Source: Diploscapter coronatus (Eukaryota > Nematoda > Chromadorea > Rhabditida > Rhabditidae). From it: 64,000 nucleotides of DNA. The notes below the pieces were generated by a model that was not told the origin of the DNA, did not search any database, and saw only the letters and a list, made by a program, of their open reading frames with translations. Below, piece by piece: positions 11,455-23,300 of the stretch. The position numbers and the translations under genes are program-made. Numbering within the stretch: the stretch's first letter is position 1; the number at the start of each line of letters is the position of its first letter. The stretch covers positions 78,755,249-78,819,248 of the forward strand of contig OZ038423.1 in assembly GCA_964036155.1 (NCBI GenBank), in the 5' to 3' direction.

Positions 11455-12469
11455 TGTTATATTTTTCAGAATTTTTCTCTGAAATACGGCTACCAGAACT
11501 GTATGGAATTCGAAAAAGTTGAACTCGAACTTCACTTCAATTCTGATTTTTTTACCGAATACGTACTCGGACTCAGATTTGACATTTTCTTAAACTTTCA
11601 CATCATTGACAATGAATATTATGTTTTCCAGAAGTAAATTTTAATTTATAAGGATTTTCGAGAATAATTTGAGCGATAAGAAAATTTATTCGAAAAGGGT
11701 AACACATTATAATGAAAAACTAAATAAATACAAATTTTGTGAATTTCCTTGTTTTCATGACTATTTTTGACTTTTGGTCAATGTACTGTACTATTGTTAA
11801 AGGTAGCAGAATTGTGCCAGTTGTTTCTCATGTTTTTCAATTTTAAAAAATGCTGGAAAAAGTTATCAATCAAAATTTATTTTATTTTACATTATTGAAA
11901 TTTATTCTCGAACAAGGAAATGAATCAGTGTAAATCATAGGTCCTTCTTAGTTTTGACACATAGGTAAGTCGATTTGAACCTGTTCGTCACGAATGTTAG
12001 GATAAAACTTCCAACGCACCTCGTATTCTAACAATTTAGAACCGAATGATTTTCCTACTTTAAAGGGCAAGTCACAAACCAAAAATTAGTACATTAAGAA
12101 ACGAGCGCAACAAATGTCAGTATTCACTCCAAATATACTGAAAAAACAATGCAAATTCTGGTCCCAAGTTATGGAAATAAGAAATCGTTGGGTGTTTCTG
12201 TTTTTATTCAAATACTCATGAGGAGAAACATGTTCGAATTGACTTATCCGCCAAAATCGGCAGGTCTGTGAGTTACACATTGATTCATTCTCTTTTTTCT
12301 CGTGTACAGCAATGCAATTTTTATAAGCACAAAATCAGATTATCAACTTGAAACTACAATAGTAGACTTTAGAACTTCGCTTAAAATAAAAGACAGGTGA
12401 ATGTTTGATTTTTCGTCTCGGTCTGGCATTTTTTTTTCTTTTTTTGCAATAACTCATTTTCGAAATGAA
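11455..12469. other. No gene recognised
   Basis: AT-rich spacer between the foldback element and the 3' end of the sre-like gene. I see no splice-supported exon or RNA gene here. Confidence 0.45.
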
Positions 12470-15063
12470 CTATTCCCAAGCAGATTGCAGAGCTTTGAAG
12501 TAAATGTCGGCCTCTGCAACTCCGTTTTTTCTCCATTCCGGCACGAAGGCTGAATTCTTCATCGTTTTTAGACGGAATAATTTTCGAATTTCATCGACAA
12601 TTTGTGCAAAACCGTCTTCAACTGATGCAGCTTTTACGAATAGTACGAACATATTGATCCTAAAATTATCTCACTCAAATGTATTATTGAGGATTTATAT
12701 GAATGCTATAAGGAAACCTCTTGACACCTTATCTTATGAAATAGTGAAGGGAAAAGGAGAAAAGAGCCTATCCACCACTCACATCACTATATACAGAGTG
12801 GGCCATAATTTTCGGAACAACTCTTCAATGGGTTAGTTAGAAAGATGTCCCTGATTTTGATTGAAAAACATTTCGAATTTAGTGTTTCGAGCTTTTTGCA
12901 TGAAACTTAGAAAATCCTTTGTCAAAGATTTCATCAAGATCGCCAGTTATTGGAATTTATTTGAGGAAAGAACTTGTCCCATAACTATGATCCATCTTGC
13001 CTGTCGCCACATAACGATATTACGATCAGAGCGTAAACGGTTGGACACGGACCCGGCATTTGTTGTCCGGGTCCGAAATTTCACAATGTGTTACGTCCTA
13101 GTTACGGTGTCACTAGATTTCCAAATAACCATGTGAATTTTTTCTTACATAGGAAATGATAGCTCCAGTATCGCCAAGGAGAGTTGCATTTCGTAGCTCT
13201 TTTCTTGCACCATCATATAAAATGCAACAGCCACAATAGCACAATCAATAATTAGACAATAGAGAAGGACAATTGACAAAGATTTTAGACTCTGAAATTT
13301 ATTGCCTCGCATTTCATCCCGAATAAAATTATGGATAAAGTTTAAATCTAAATATTCCAAATCGGAAAGGTACCTCAAAAATGTCAACATCGGAACAGAA
13401 GTCGAATTTTCGATTTTCAAGAACGAAATTTTTCTCAGCACGACTTTAGCCACAAAGAAATTTGGCAAATAAACATAAACTATTCTTCTTAGGTATTGCA
13501 AAAACATGTCACTAAATAAATCAGTATTTGGAATTATATACCTTCAAAACTGTGAGATTAGCAACGAGCTGAAATTTGGCATTGACGGTGTAGTTTTTGC
13601 TCCAATAACTACGATGATTCAATAACTCAAGTCTGTTTTGGTTAAATCGAATAAAATAATTGTAGGCCACAATTTGTACTATTACGTAAATAAATATCAT
13701 AAAGAACAGCAGAAACATTATAATGTTGTCGAACATGTATACTGAAAATTTTAAATAATGACGAACTGGTTATTTATCTCGAGGTAACGTTTGTTAGTCT
13801 GTCGAGAAGTCAAGCAGATTTTGCACCATCAGATAAAGAAATGGGGGAAACAAATGGATAAATGGCTTCGTATTTGGCTATAATATTAAGTGTGGATGTT
13901 TCTCAAATTTTGTTCTCCTGAGTTCAACCACTTATCTATTCTTTTTACTCCATAACAGTGAATATATCATTTAAGTTTCCAAATTAATTCAGCTTCAAAT
14001 ATGAGTCCTACTCTAATGGAATTTATCCAATTATTATAAGAAATCAATGCAGTTGAAGTTCGTAATATTTCAAGGGAATTTGGACGGATAAATGAACGAA
14101 ATGTTGGAATTGTAATATGGATATTTGGCAAATTTATTAGATCAAATCATGGCTTACTAAACGCTGCCACTGGAATACTGAATGCCAAAGACCAAATTTC
14201 GATGACAACTATAATAACCACCACAATGCCATGCCGAGTTTTCTGCTCATAATCTCTATAGTGAAATGAAGCATATGCTCGTTCTAAATTTTCCACATTT
14301 GATTATTGCTTCTGCTCGAATCAAAATCCCTGCCTATAATTGCAGTGAAAACAGCAATTCCAACATAGGCCACGCATCTCGTTCTTATCATCGATGCAAC
14401 TACCAATGGAAAATCATATGCAATTTCACCTGAAATCGAGTATAATAATTTGAATTATTTGAGGCTATGAAATATTGTCGTAAATTAAAAAAGGTTGATG
14501 GGCATGATCTAAATTCTATAGAATTTATTTGAAAATGTAAAGGTAAAGCAGAAATGTCGTATTTTCTTATCTGATGTGGACTGATGATTCTAGAAAATTC
14601 TTTTGATTTTGAACAATTTACTTCGAATCGGGATGATTCCTAATTGATAGAGCATGATGACAGAACGGCAAATCATGCCCGTACAGCAATTAATCGCGTA
14701 ATAAGCCATAAGAATTTTCAAATTCTTATGAAAATGAGGATGTTTGCGGGCCATGTGGAGGGCAAGCGGGAAGATGAAGAATACGCACAGGCCATTCAGA
14801 AGAGCTTCAATCAATGTGATTGTCTGAATATTTCTAAGCTTCGTATACAACTTTCAACTTACGAAAAATCTTGTCAATATTGAAATATGATTTTGAAAAA
14901 AGACTATTGTTAATACCCGACAAAGTGGAAGAAAATAAATGAGAGATTTCCCGATATCGCCAAAATGGAAGCCAAGTTGCACGAAATTTGACGACCGATA
15001 ACTCGTGCGTGTAACTAAATTACACATTGGCACTTTTGAAATCACACTATTTATTTTCTTCAC
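12470..15063 (-). pseudogene. sre-like serpentine chemoreceptor, probably degraded
   Basis: This looks like a nematode Sre/Sra-superfamily 7-TM chemoreceptor. Exons: 15063-14863, 14823-14622 (ALLNGLCVFFIFPLALH, HFHKNLKIL and a TM ending LYQLGIIP), then from about 14430 (SEIAYDFPLVV...) through VENLERAYASFHYRDYE, the family ER..A...DYE motif, and a TM IVVVIIVVIEIW. Next come about 13737-13545 (NRLELLNHRSYWSKNYTV, compare the usual LS-RYQ-EN block), 13511-13142, and 12659-12470 ending EADIYFKALQSAWE, like many Sre C termini. Exons 1-2, 2-3 and 5-6 join in phase. The frame must shift around 14310, before the ER motif. The junction near 13545/13511 also does not keep phase. Two unexplained breaks favour a pseudogene, though an unusual exon structure is possible. 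Confidence 0.6.
13049..13078. repeat. GC-rich hairpin in the chemoreceptor intron
   Basis: CGGACCCGG and CCGGGTCCG form a perfect 9-bp stem around about 12 bases. It lies in the last intron of the sre-like gene, which also holds GGCCATAATTTTCGG (about 12802), a sequence reminiscent of a DNA-transposon end. Confidence 0.4.
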
Positions 15064-16305
15064 TTTATCAAACTAATACATTATTCTGATCTTACAAAGA
15101 TATTTTGGATTTTCACATTTATATTGGCATGCTTTTAATAGACATATCCTGTTGATTAGATGGCTAATTTCGCCCTTTGAAATTCATTAGATGGCAATAA
15201 TCAAACAAGCACAATTACTAAAATTTACCAAGAACAATGTGGTCGTTGCATAGCCTCCATTGGGGTCGACCAACAGAAAAAGAGCGATGCCCCATTGAGA
15301 TCCATCCGATGATGTGATGTTATAGAGATAGAGAGGGAACATAAATCGACTAGTAATTTGGTGATCTCCGTCTGTTGTGTCTCCAACGCTATTGCTTGAT
15401 ATTGAGTAAATAAGAGTAGTATCAATGTGGTATGGTTAGATGCAGAATTTCCCTGGTGAGTGCAACGTATGATTGTTTGATGAATTTGATGTTAATTGGC
15501 CAATTATTGATTTTATACTGATTTGCCCATAGTTAAGCGATAACGTTGAGTGTTAGAGAGTATGAGAGTGAGAGTGGTAAGAGACTTGGAATGGATTTGG
15601 ACATGGATAAAGGAATGAGCGGCAATGGTCATATGTTGCGGTGATTAACGTGTTACATTCTCAGATGGTTGGGATGGAAGCTTAAATCTTTGATGTGTGA
15701 TGTATCTGCGATTTTCGGGTAGGTTCAAATCGACTTTACTAAGCGGTCTATCTGCTTGAAGTTCCGAAGTCTATTTTTGGTTGGAGTATGATTTAGAAGC
15801 GTTGCGCGGAAGTACTTAGGCAGTGAATGTGAAAGAGATGATAATGAAACGAAAAAGAAAAAGAAAGAAAATGTTGGAAAAGGTACAAAGTGAAGTTCCG
15901 AAAGCAGATGGAAATGGTAAACTGTTACAAAACTGAAAGTATGAAATGCCTTCTTGATAAACTCAATTATTGAATTGCGGCAGCTGTTTAGAAATTCGTA
16001 TCACAAGTAATGAAAAGTCAAGACCTTCATTAGCAATGTCTTTATTTGTGAATCTATTCTTGTAACGTCACTAAAAACTCAAATATCTGCTGCAACAAGT
16101 TTGAGTCGGCAATTCGCTTAGTTTCGCAATTTTGAACAGTAACTAGTTTTCATTCGATAATGCAATGGACAACGCTTGAAATAATACAGATTTTTCATTA
16201 AACAGTATTTTGCAATTAACAAGGAAAAATTCACAGAACATAAATGATATTATTCGTCGTTTTATATGAAAGATAAATAAAGTGCAAAGATGAAAATGTT
16301 AGAGC
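15064..16305. other. No gene recognised
   Basis: Spacer upstream of the sre-like gene. It presumably holds that gene's promoter, but no element can be pinpointed. No exon structure was found. Confidence 0.4.
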
Positions 16306-17110
16306 ATGCATAGTTAGGGAGCGCAAACTCCGCCCACTTTGCAGAAACCGTTTACAAAGAGAAAAGTGAAGTAGTCTGGTTTATCTTGAGTTCTAGGTAT
16401 TTTTAATTTGATTTTTTTGTCTGAACATGAAGATTAGCGATAAAGAATAATATTTGTAGTAGTTCATATCCCCGGGAGATGCGGGGAACGAGCTAAAATT
16501 GGACAAATAGAGTATTTTTTGTCTTTATCGTGGTCTACTTTGACGCAGAGGGCGACGGCACAAAAAGGCCCAATCTGAATCGATGAGGAAACTGATTAGC
16601 TTCATCCTTAGCAAAAAATAAACGAATATTTTTCGCATCCGCGCAACGCCGCGGCGTATTTCCGGAAAAACTGCATAGAATTCATTGTTTCTCTCCTTGT
16701 GTGTACTGCGTTTACAACCGAAATCCCCTAATGTCCTCGTTGAATTTATTTCCAAATTTTCCGTAATTATCGTTAATTGCCGTATTTTTTCCAATTAATT
16801 ATCTAAAATTAGTCAGATGGCGTCAGCGACTGCTGTCTGTCGCATAAATCTTAGAAAGGGACGATCGTCAGCGGAAGAAGAGTTCTGCAAAGGCACCGCA
16901 TGGTTATTTCCTCAGGCCACGCCCTCCCACTTTTCTTCCTTTAACGTGTTCATTTCAGACTTGCTTTGCTCGTTAATTTCTCGGTTACTGTATTATATTA
17001 TTTTTTTCTACTTTGCCAATTTCTTAGTTACACCTATGCGAATATTTTAAGAACAAATTTGACAATATTGGGTGGAATTTGGAAAACCGTTTGCGCTCCC
17101 TATGCATAGT
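16306..17110. mobile_element. Candidate 0.8-kb inverted-repeat element
   Basis: Imperfect terminal inverted repeats lie at about 16306-16329 (ATGCATAGTTAGGGAGCGCA) and about 17085-17110 (TGCGCTCCCTATGCATAGTT), with further weak complementarity just inside. The interior holds two short open frames pointing outward (16794-16525 and 16817-17050) with no recognisable domain. This looks like a non-autonomous DNA transposon. Confidence 0.5.
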
Positions 17111-17310
17111 TATGGAAATTTCTTCCTTTAATTTTTGAACTCTTCATTTATTAGTTAAATACGTTATTTATTGTCTATTTAAAAGATAGTTTTGAAAATA
17201 TTTTGAGATTTTCATAGATTTATTGTTGTTCGTCGTTCAGTTATCCTTTGCAGGACATCCAGGAAGCACCACGAGGAGGTAGACGGACATAACTTCCCGC
17301 CACACAATAA

Positions 17311-17326
17311 CACACACACACACACC
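17311..17326. repeat. (CA)n microsatellite
   Basis: Eight CA units, preceded by an interrupted CACAC tract. On the minus strand it reads as a GT run right after a possible acceptor, downstream of the zinc-finger exon. Confidence 0.8.
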
Positions 17327-17384
17327 TGAAAATTTAAATATTTAGATTTCTTAAATTGTATGGAAAGGTTTTAGTCTGATCAAA

Positions 17385-18408
17385 TCACAGAAAAATTTCT
17401 TGCGAGAGTCGGAGAGAAATCAGAATGACGCTTGATTTACCGATCTTGGAATTTTTCAAAAGATGAGAAGATGAATGTCTTTTTAGATTACCTGATCTTG
17501 CAAACGTCTTTCCACACTCTTCGCATTTGACGTATGGATTTCGAAAGAGTTTTGACGCGTTTTCCAAAATGTCGTCATACGCGCTGAAAATAGGATATTT
17601 ATGCTTAAAATATCGTAAACAAATTTAATAGCATAATTTATTTTAATTTCTTAAACAGTAAATAGTTCAAAGTTTAGATTTGATCGTAAATAATGTAAAA
17701 TATTTAGGCCAACTTACGATGACGGATTTGGCAATTCGAAAGTGCATTGATGAACAATTTTGTCTCCAATCCTGAATCTGTATCCGTAGTTCAGGGAAGA
17801 AGGGACGTCGGGGCGGCTTGAATCATCGTAGAGCCGTCTGAAATATTTTAAATTGTCTAAATTATTCGACTCAAAACCTACTCCATTATGAATTCAGCAA
17901 ATACTGGCTTCTTTGCTCTTCCCTTTTCCATCATCTCTTCCGCAGTAGCCTTCAATTTCGTTTCAAATCTCCTGCCCATTGCTCTGTTGTACTGAATCAA
18001 AACTTCAATACACAAAAGAATAATTTGCAATTACCTCTGAATTCTGGCAGAACAGATTCTCCTCTTCATCAGATCCAAATAGAAATGCTGGGATAATGTG
18101 CCCAGCATCATATATCCTTTATGCCTATTGGCACCCATCATTTTGCATTTCTCTGCTCTTCCAATATGCTTTCTCTCGCTGAATTCTAAAAATGATCCTT
18201 AATGTTCGATTTGATATCAGTTAATTTCTTGAATACTTACTCAGTAGTTTGTCCAATTTGAATTTGGCAGATGAAATCTGAGATCGTTCAGCTTGATGAT
18301 TGGAGAAATTGTTGAGGGTGAAGAAGCCTTTCGAATCTGCTTCCACATTTTCCATTCAGGATACTTGGTGTGCAGATTTTTCCGAAATTCGTCGAGTGAA
18401 TCGAAAAC
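17385..18408 (-). pseudogene. Endonuclease_NS_2-type nuclease fused to a C2H2 zinc finger, frame-broken
   Basis: The middle exons encode a DNA/RNA non-specific endonuclease (NS_2) domain. The signature GHII....FGSDEEENLF.QN...NR...FE is seen in 18185-18035 and 17991-17882, followed by RP..PSSLNYGYRFR (17837-17718). GH supplies the expected catalytic His. The next exon (17583-17385) carries one textbook C2H2 finger, C-x2-C-x12-H-x3-H, in frame after the nuclease. Two defects exist. Exon 18408-18241 ends in an in-frame TGA right at a GTAAGT donor. Within 18185-18035 the frame changes between RHKGY and DAGHII, and removing one TA from a TATAT run would restore it. No start Met was found upstream. 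The gene is likely a recent pseudogene, or these are assembly errors. The nuclease-finger combination is unusual. Confidence 0.6.
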
Positions 18409-18780
18409 CTAAAATTTCTTTATATCAATTGCAGCCGAAAGATCATCTTTAACATAACTTAAGGCAGTCTAGTCCAAAATATACATGTGAAAGTGTTACT
18501 TGGGAAACACAGTATAGTAAAAATGTTCACGCTTAAAATTTTGCTATGCTCAATTTGCTGTTTAAAAATGGTCAATTTTTTAATCAAAAGCTGTCTTTTT
18601 GTGCCGAATATATGCTCTACAACAACTTACCTTACGATCAAATTTGTTGTTTCTTCAATACTCATCTTTGAAAAAGTAGGTTTTGTTCGAAAACGATGAT
18701 ATAGACATCGAATAATATCCGATTTAGGCGGACAATAAAGTCGAGATACGGTATCTAAAGTTTAAAAGAATGAAAATGTT

Positions 18781-19072
18781 GAGAAGGGTTGATGGAAAGC
18801 GGGCGTTTTTCAGACGATTTGAAAGAGCATAAAAATGGACGATATTCGAAAGAAAGAGATAAACAAATGGCAAGGGTGCACTCTCTATCTAGCAAAGAAA
18901 GACCGGGTCAGCGAAATAATGTAAGAAGAGATGTAGAATGATACGAAAGGCAACTTGCCTTCACTGTAGAATTGAGAAGGATTGATACAAAGTGGCCGTT
19001 TTGCACGATTTGAATGTGAGAAAGTCGAAAAGACACGATTTTTCGAAAGAAAGGGATAAAAATGTTAATGTT
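18781..19072 (+). repeat. Diverged tandem duplication, about 193-bp unit
   Basis: The segment from 18781 (GAGAAGGGTTGATGGAAAGC..CGTTTT..ACGATTTGAA..TTCGAAAGAAAGAGATAAA) recurs from 18974 (GAGAAGGATTGATACAAAGT..CGTTTT..ACGATTTGAA..TTCGAAAGAAAGGGATAAA). No coding frame is conserved between the units. Confidence 0.6.
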
Positions 19073-19687
19073 TTGATTCATCGTCGAAATAACAAGGGAA
19101 AAGATCTAGAATGAATACAAGAACAACGTGTTTCCGGCGCAGATGTCACAGTTTTGCGATAAGATTTGCAAGTCGATGAAAGAGATTGAGAAAGGAGAAA
19201 GAAAACGCCAATGTTTCTCAAACAAAATCGTAGAAATTTCGAATTTAGCAGATGAGTAAGCTTGGGAATTCAGAAGTGAAATTAGGGAAAATGCGCAACA
19301 TTTATTGTTGATTGGTTTGCGAACACGGTTAATAGTCGTGTGACTTCCTCTGGGTGTAGATGTACACTGCTGCTGTCCAATACAGTTGTAGGCCAATTAC
19401 AAGGGTTTTATTCCATCATTCAATCAAAGGACAGACAATAAACGAGCAGCCGTGCTCTGCCCGATCCGAATAGAGAAGTCAAAATGTGATGGGAGGGGAA
19501 AGATAGGAAAAGAACCCCATCACACGAGAAAATCCTGCAGTTAAAACATAGAAAGAATGCAGGGAAATCTGTCCAAGAAAACCGTCGAGTTTCACGGAAA
19601 TCACACAAACCCACAGTTATGATCCCTCAAATAGTCGAAGATCAACTATCATTCGAAATAGGGTAAAAGGGGTGCGTATTTTCGCAC
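19073..19687. other. No gene recognised
   Basis: Spacer between the duplication and MITE copy B. Short open frames exist on the minus strand, but none shows motifs or splice structure. Confidence 0.4.
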
Positions 19688-19817
19688 AATTGGAGAGAAA
19701 GTCGATATTCATGTAGCAATTCGAATTTGAATTTGAGAACGAAAGTGAGTCGTGTAGAAGAGAAACGAGAGACGAATAGTGTAATTTTTGAATATCGGCG
19801 CGTTCTTTCCATCAATA
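19688..19817. mobile_element. MITE family 1, copy B
   Basis: Diverged copy with ends ATTGGAGAGAAAGTC and CGTTCTTTCCATCAA. Its interior GTAGAAGAGAAACGAGAGACG is shared with copies D and E. It lies 0.5 kb upstream of hnRNP L. Confidence 0.75.
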
Positions 19818-20312
19818 ATAACAAGTCTAGCCATAAAAAACGGAGGGCGTGCGTTGTTCGTCAAAGAGTATAAAACTGAGACCTTGTCCACCAAAGGTTT
19901 TCTATATGCAGTAATAAAGTAGGAAACATAGCTATTCACAAGGTATAGAATGCACAAATATGAGGGGGGAGTCTTTATCTACCAAACTATCATCATTATT
20001 CCTGTGTATCCGATATCAGGTTATCACAGCAAGGAGGCGGGGTTTGTGGTCCCTACTTTTGTTTCGATTTGTTTTATTCGAGCGTAAACGTAGGACGTTT
20101 CGAAAACATAAGGTTTATTATTCCGTTGTCATCATCCGCATTTCTCAGATTTAAAAATTGCTCTTAAAATTACCGATTTTCCTTTCTCCAACTTTCGGGA
20201 CGTCTGGCTGCCGCTCCACACCGTCACCAAATCGTATCCCCGATCTTCGTTTTCGTAATTTCAGCGATTTTATTTTATAACTCCGAAATTCCAGACTTGC
20301 ATTTATGAGAAA

Positions 20313-23300
20313 ATGTCGAACCAAGACGACTCTTATTACGAGGGGTAAGCGAGTGTTGCTTGAATACAATAAAAGTGAAGTTTAGAAAATAATCGATCAA
20401 AATTCAGGCATCAGGACGGTGGTGGTTCGCAGAGCTCGCATCCGCCCCCGAAGAGATATCGTCGCGACGAGACGGCCGACCCCACCAACCCGAATCCGTC
20501 CATCGTCGTCCACGTTAGGAATTTGAATCCCAAGGTTTGAAGCCGGAAAAATGAAAAAAAAAAAAACATTTACGACGTTTCTAAGGAAAAGCTCCGGAAT
20601 GTGAGTTAGGAAAATTGGAGGAGCAGTTTTGAAATTTCTTTCTGTAAAATAACTAGGAACCATGTAACTTTTGCAATAGAAATTCTGAAGAAAATATTTT
20701 CAGGCGACCGAAGCCGACCTGTTGGAGGCGTTGGCGACTTTCGGGCCCGTTGCCTATGCTACCTGCATGCCGCACTCGAGAATGGCCCTTGTGGAGTTCG
20801 AGGATCTGGAAGGTTCGTTTTTGCAAAAAGTCACAAATCTTGTCCTTTATTGGGGAAGTCGACAAATTCATTGCTTTCTTCCTTGAAAGTTCATCAACAA
20901 GCAATATATTTTCTTGAGAAACGAAAAATGAATGAAAATAACTACATTTACCATAAAATAAAACCTAATTTTGAGCGGCCCGTGCGTGCGTGAATTTCGC
21001 GGCAACGAATCAAATCATGGTGGCTGGCACTCCCGCACTGTTCAACTATTCCACTTCGCAGCAGATCGAGCGCATCGGCCTCGAGTGCGAGAAGCCCAAC
21101 CACATCCTACTGCTTGCCGTCCACAACGTCCAGTACAATGTTACTGTCGATGTGAGCTTTCATTTTTTATATTCAGACTTTCTCTAAAGTACTTTTAAAT
21201 AGCATAATGTTGAGTGATTTTTGATTGATTTAAAGAGAATTTATTTAGATGTTTAAAAAAATGATTGAATACAAAATTTATGAAAGATATTTTGTCTTAT
21301 TTTTCCAATTGAAGTAACAAAAACTTCGAAAATTTCTATCTTTAAATTTTAGACGATTCACGAGATCTGCGCGCCTCACGGTCCCGTGCAGCGTATCGCC
21401 ATCATCAGGAAGCCGCATATTCTTCTGGTACAATTGTTATTTCTGCTTAAAAAACGGCTTTGTTTAAGAAAATGATGTTCTCCATAGTCATGAGCATCTT
21501 GTTATTATTCTTGAGAATTACTTTATTTTTTCTAAATTAAACAATCAATTCGTTTCACTCTGGAAATAATTTCATCCAGTCATTAACACATTTTTGGAGA
21601 ATAAATTTTTAGTGCCTGGTAGAATTCGACAGCATCGAGACGGCGAAGAAGGCGAAGCACGCGATGAATGGGGCTGACATCTACTCCGGCTGCTGCACGC
21701 TCAAAGTCGAGTTCGCCAGGGTTCGTTTTTGGAGTTTTAGAATATTTTCAAAGAAAATTTGAAACTAGTCTAGATTTTCTTTAAAAAATTGCTATTCTGC
21801 TAGCTGAGTCGTCTAATAGTAGTAGTAGTTTTTTTTTCTTAAATTAAATTTGAGCTTGTAAGAAGGAACAAAAAACTGTCCGAGCTTTTCTAGAGTATGT
21901 TTTTTGACATTTTTTAGAAGGAAAACAATACGAATTTCCAAATTTAACACTATTTTTCTAAAACTTTATTTCTATTCCAGCCGAACCATGTGCGCGTCAC
22001 GAGACATGACATGGATCAGAGAGACTATACGATGGGTGTAGGTGAGTTCTTTGGAAATTACAAGAATTGCATCCAGGAAAAGAACATAACATTTGATTCA
22101 AATTGAAATTAACAACATTGAATGTACTGTGAAATGCAACATGCATACTGTTGTGTAAAACGACTGTAAAAATAATAAGAAACGAATTCTGAATAATGTA
22201 AGTTCATTAAAATACACGGGGGAATAATAACGATACCAGTGCATAGATTAGAATATGCCATCAAAACGTAAAATATAGCAGTCTAATTCTAGCAGGGCAA
22301 ATTTCTGAAATGTCCGCTTCCGATTTTGCTGATGTTTTCATCGTGGAGGGTTTTTCATGACGCTGATCACGATACTGAAGTCGAAAGGTGCAATCGTAGT
22401 CTCCTTGGCCGTGGAAATTCTGAATGCTTTTATAGTAGAGAAATATATGCTAATTTGAAATTTCGCACGCAATTTGTTTATTGCATAAAGCGGTTTTCGG
22501 AATTTCCACAGCCAAGGAGACTACCATTGTACCTTTTGACTTCAGAGTCGTGATCAGTGTTATCAAATCCCCTCCCCATGGTGAAAAATCGGCTAAATCG
22601 AAGACGGACGCTTCTGAAATTTGCCTTGTAGGCATGAACGTTGACTGCCACCAAAATAGATCGGAAAACGGTAAAATTGACACAGAATTGTCAGAAGTCA
22701 TTATCAAGAATATGGAAAAATGCGTATCGGAAGATCTACCAAAGTCAAGAAAAAAATCCTGAAATTCGTAGAGAAACTCTACAAACAGGAAAATCAGACA
22801 ACAGGCTCAATTTTCACCAGATCAGCAGAAAAAACACGCAAGGCAGACATTTGCAATTCCCATTTTTGATCGCGTAATTTTGAAGGGTTCAACTTCGTTC
22901 CATCCTCCCATCAAATGGTCAGAGTATCTGTCTCAATCTAGCTGACTCTTTTCACACCAAGTCACATACCGGTTTGTCGAAGGGAGACGGCATTATTGCC
23001 GTACCTGGATAATGCTCGATTTGGTTATATTATCCCTTGATGAATATTGAGTTGGGCTAGGAACACTAATTTCCCCGTGTTATCGGGTAAGTTTGATAGT
23101 GCTTTTTGGAGAACACTAATTTGAAAATTTTTAGTCTTATGTTTGTCATTGTCCATTTTCAGGTGTTTGTACGATGATTTTTAATGAAATTCTGCTTTCA
23201 TTGAAAATAGGATTTCATCAAAAATCGATAATTGAAATTAGACCTAAAAGATAGTTTAAACTTGGCTTCAGGGGACGACGAGGGCTATTCTAGCAACAGG

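Noticed and set aside
16525..17050. Divergent open frames considered as genes
   Set aside because: They lack motifs and lie inside an inverted-repeat element.
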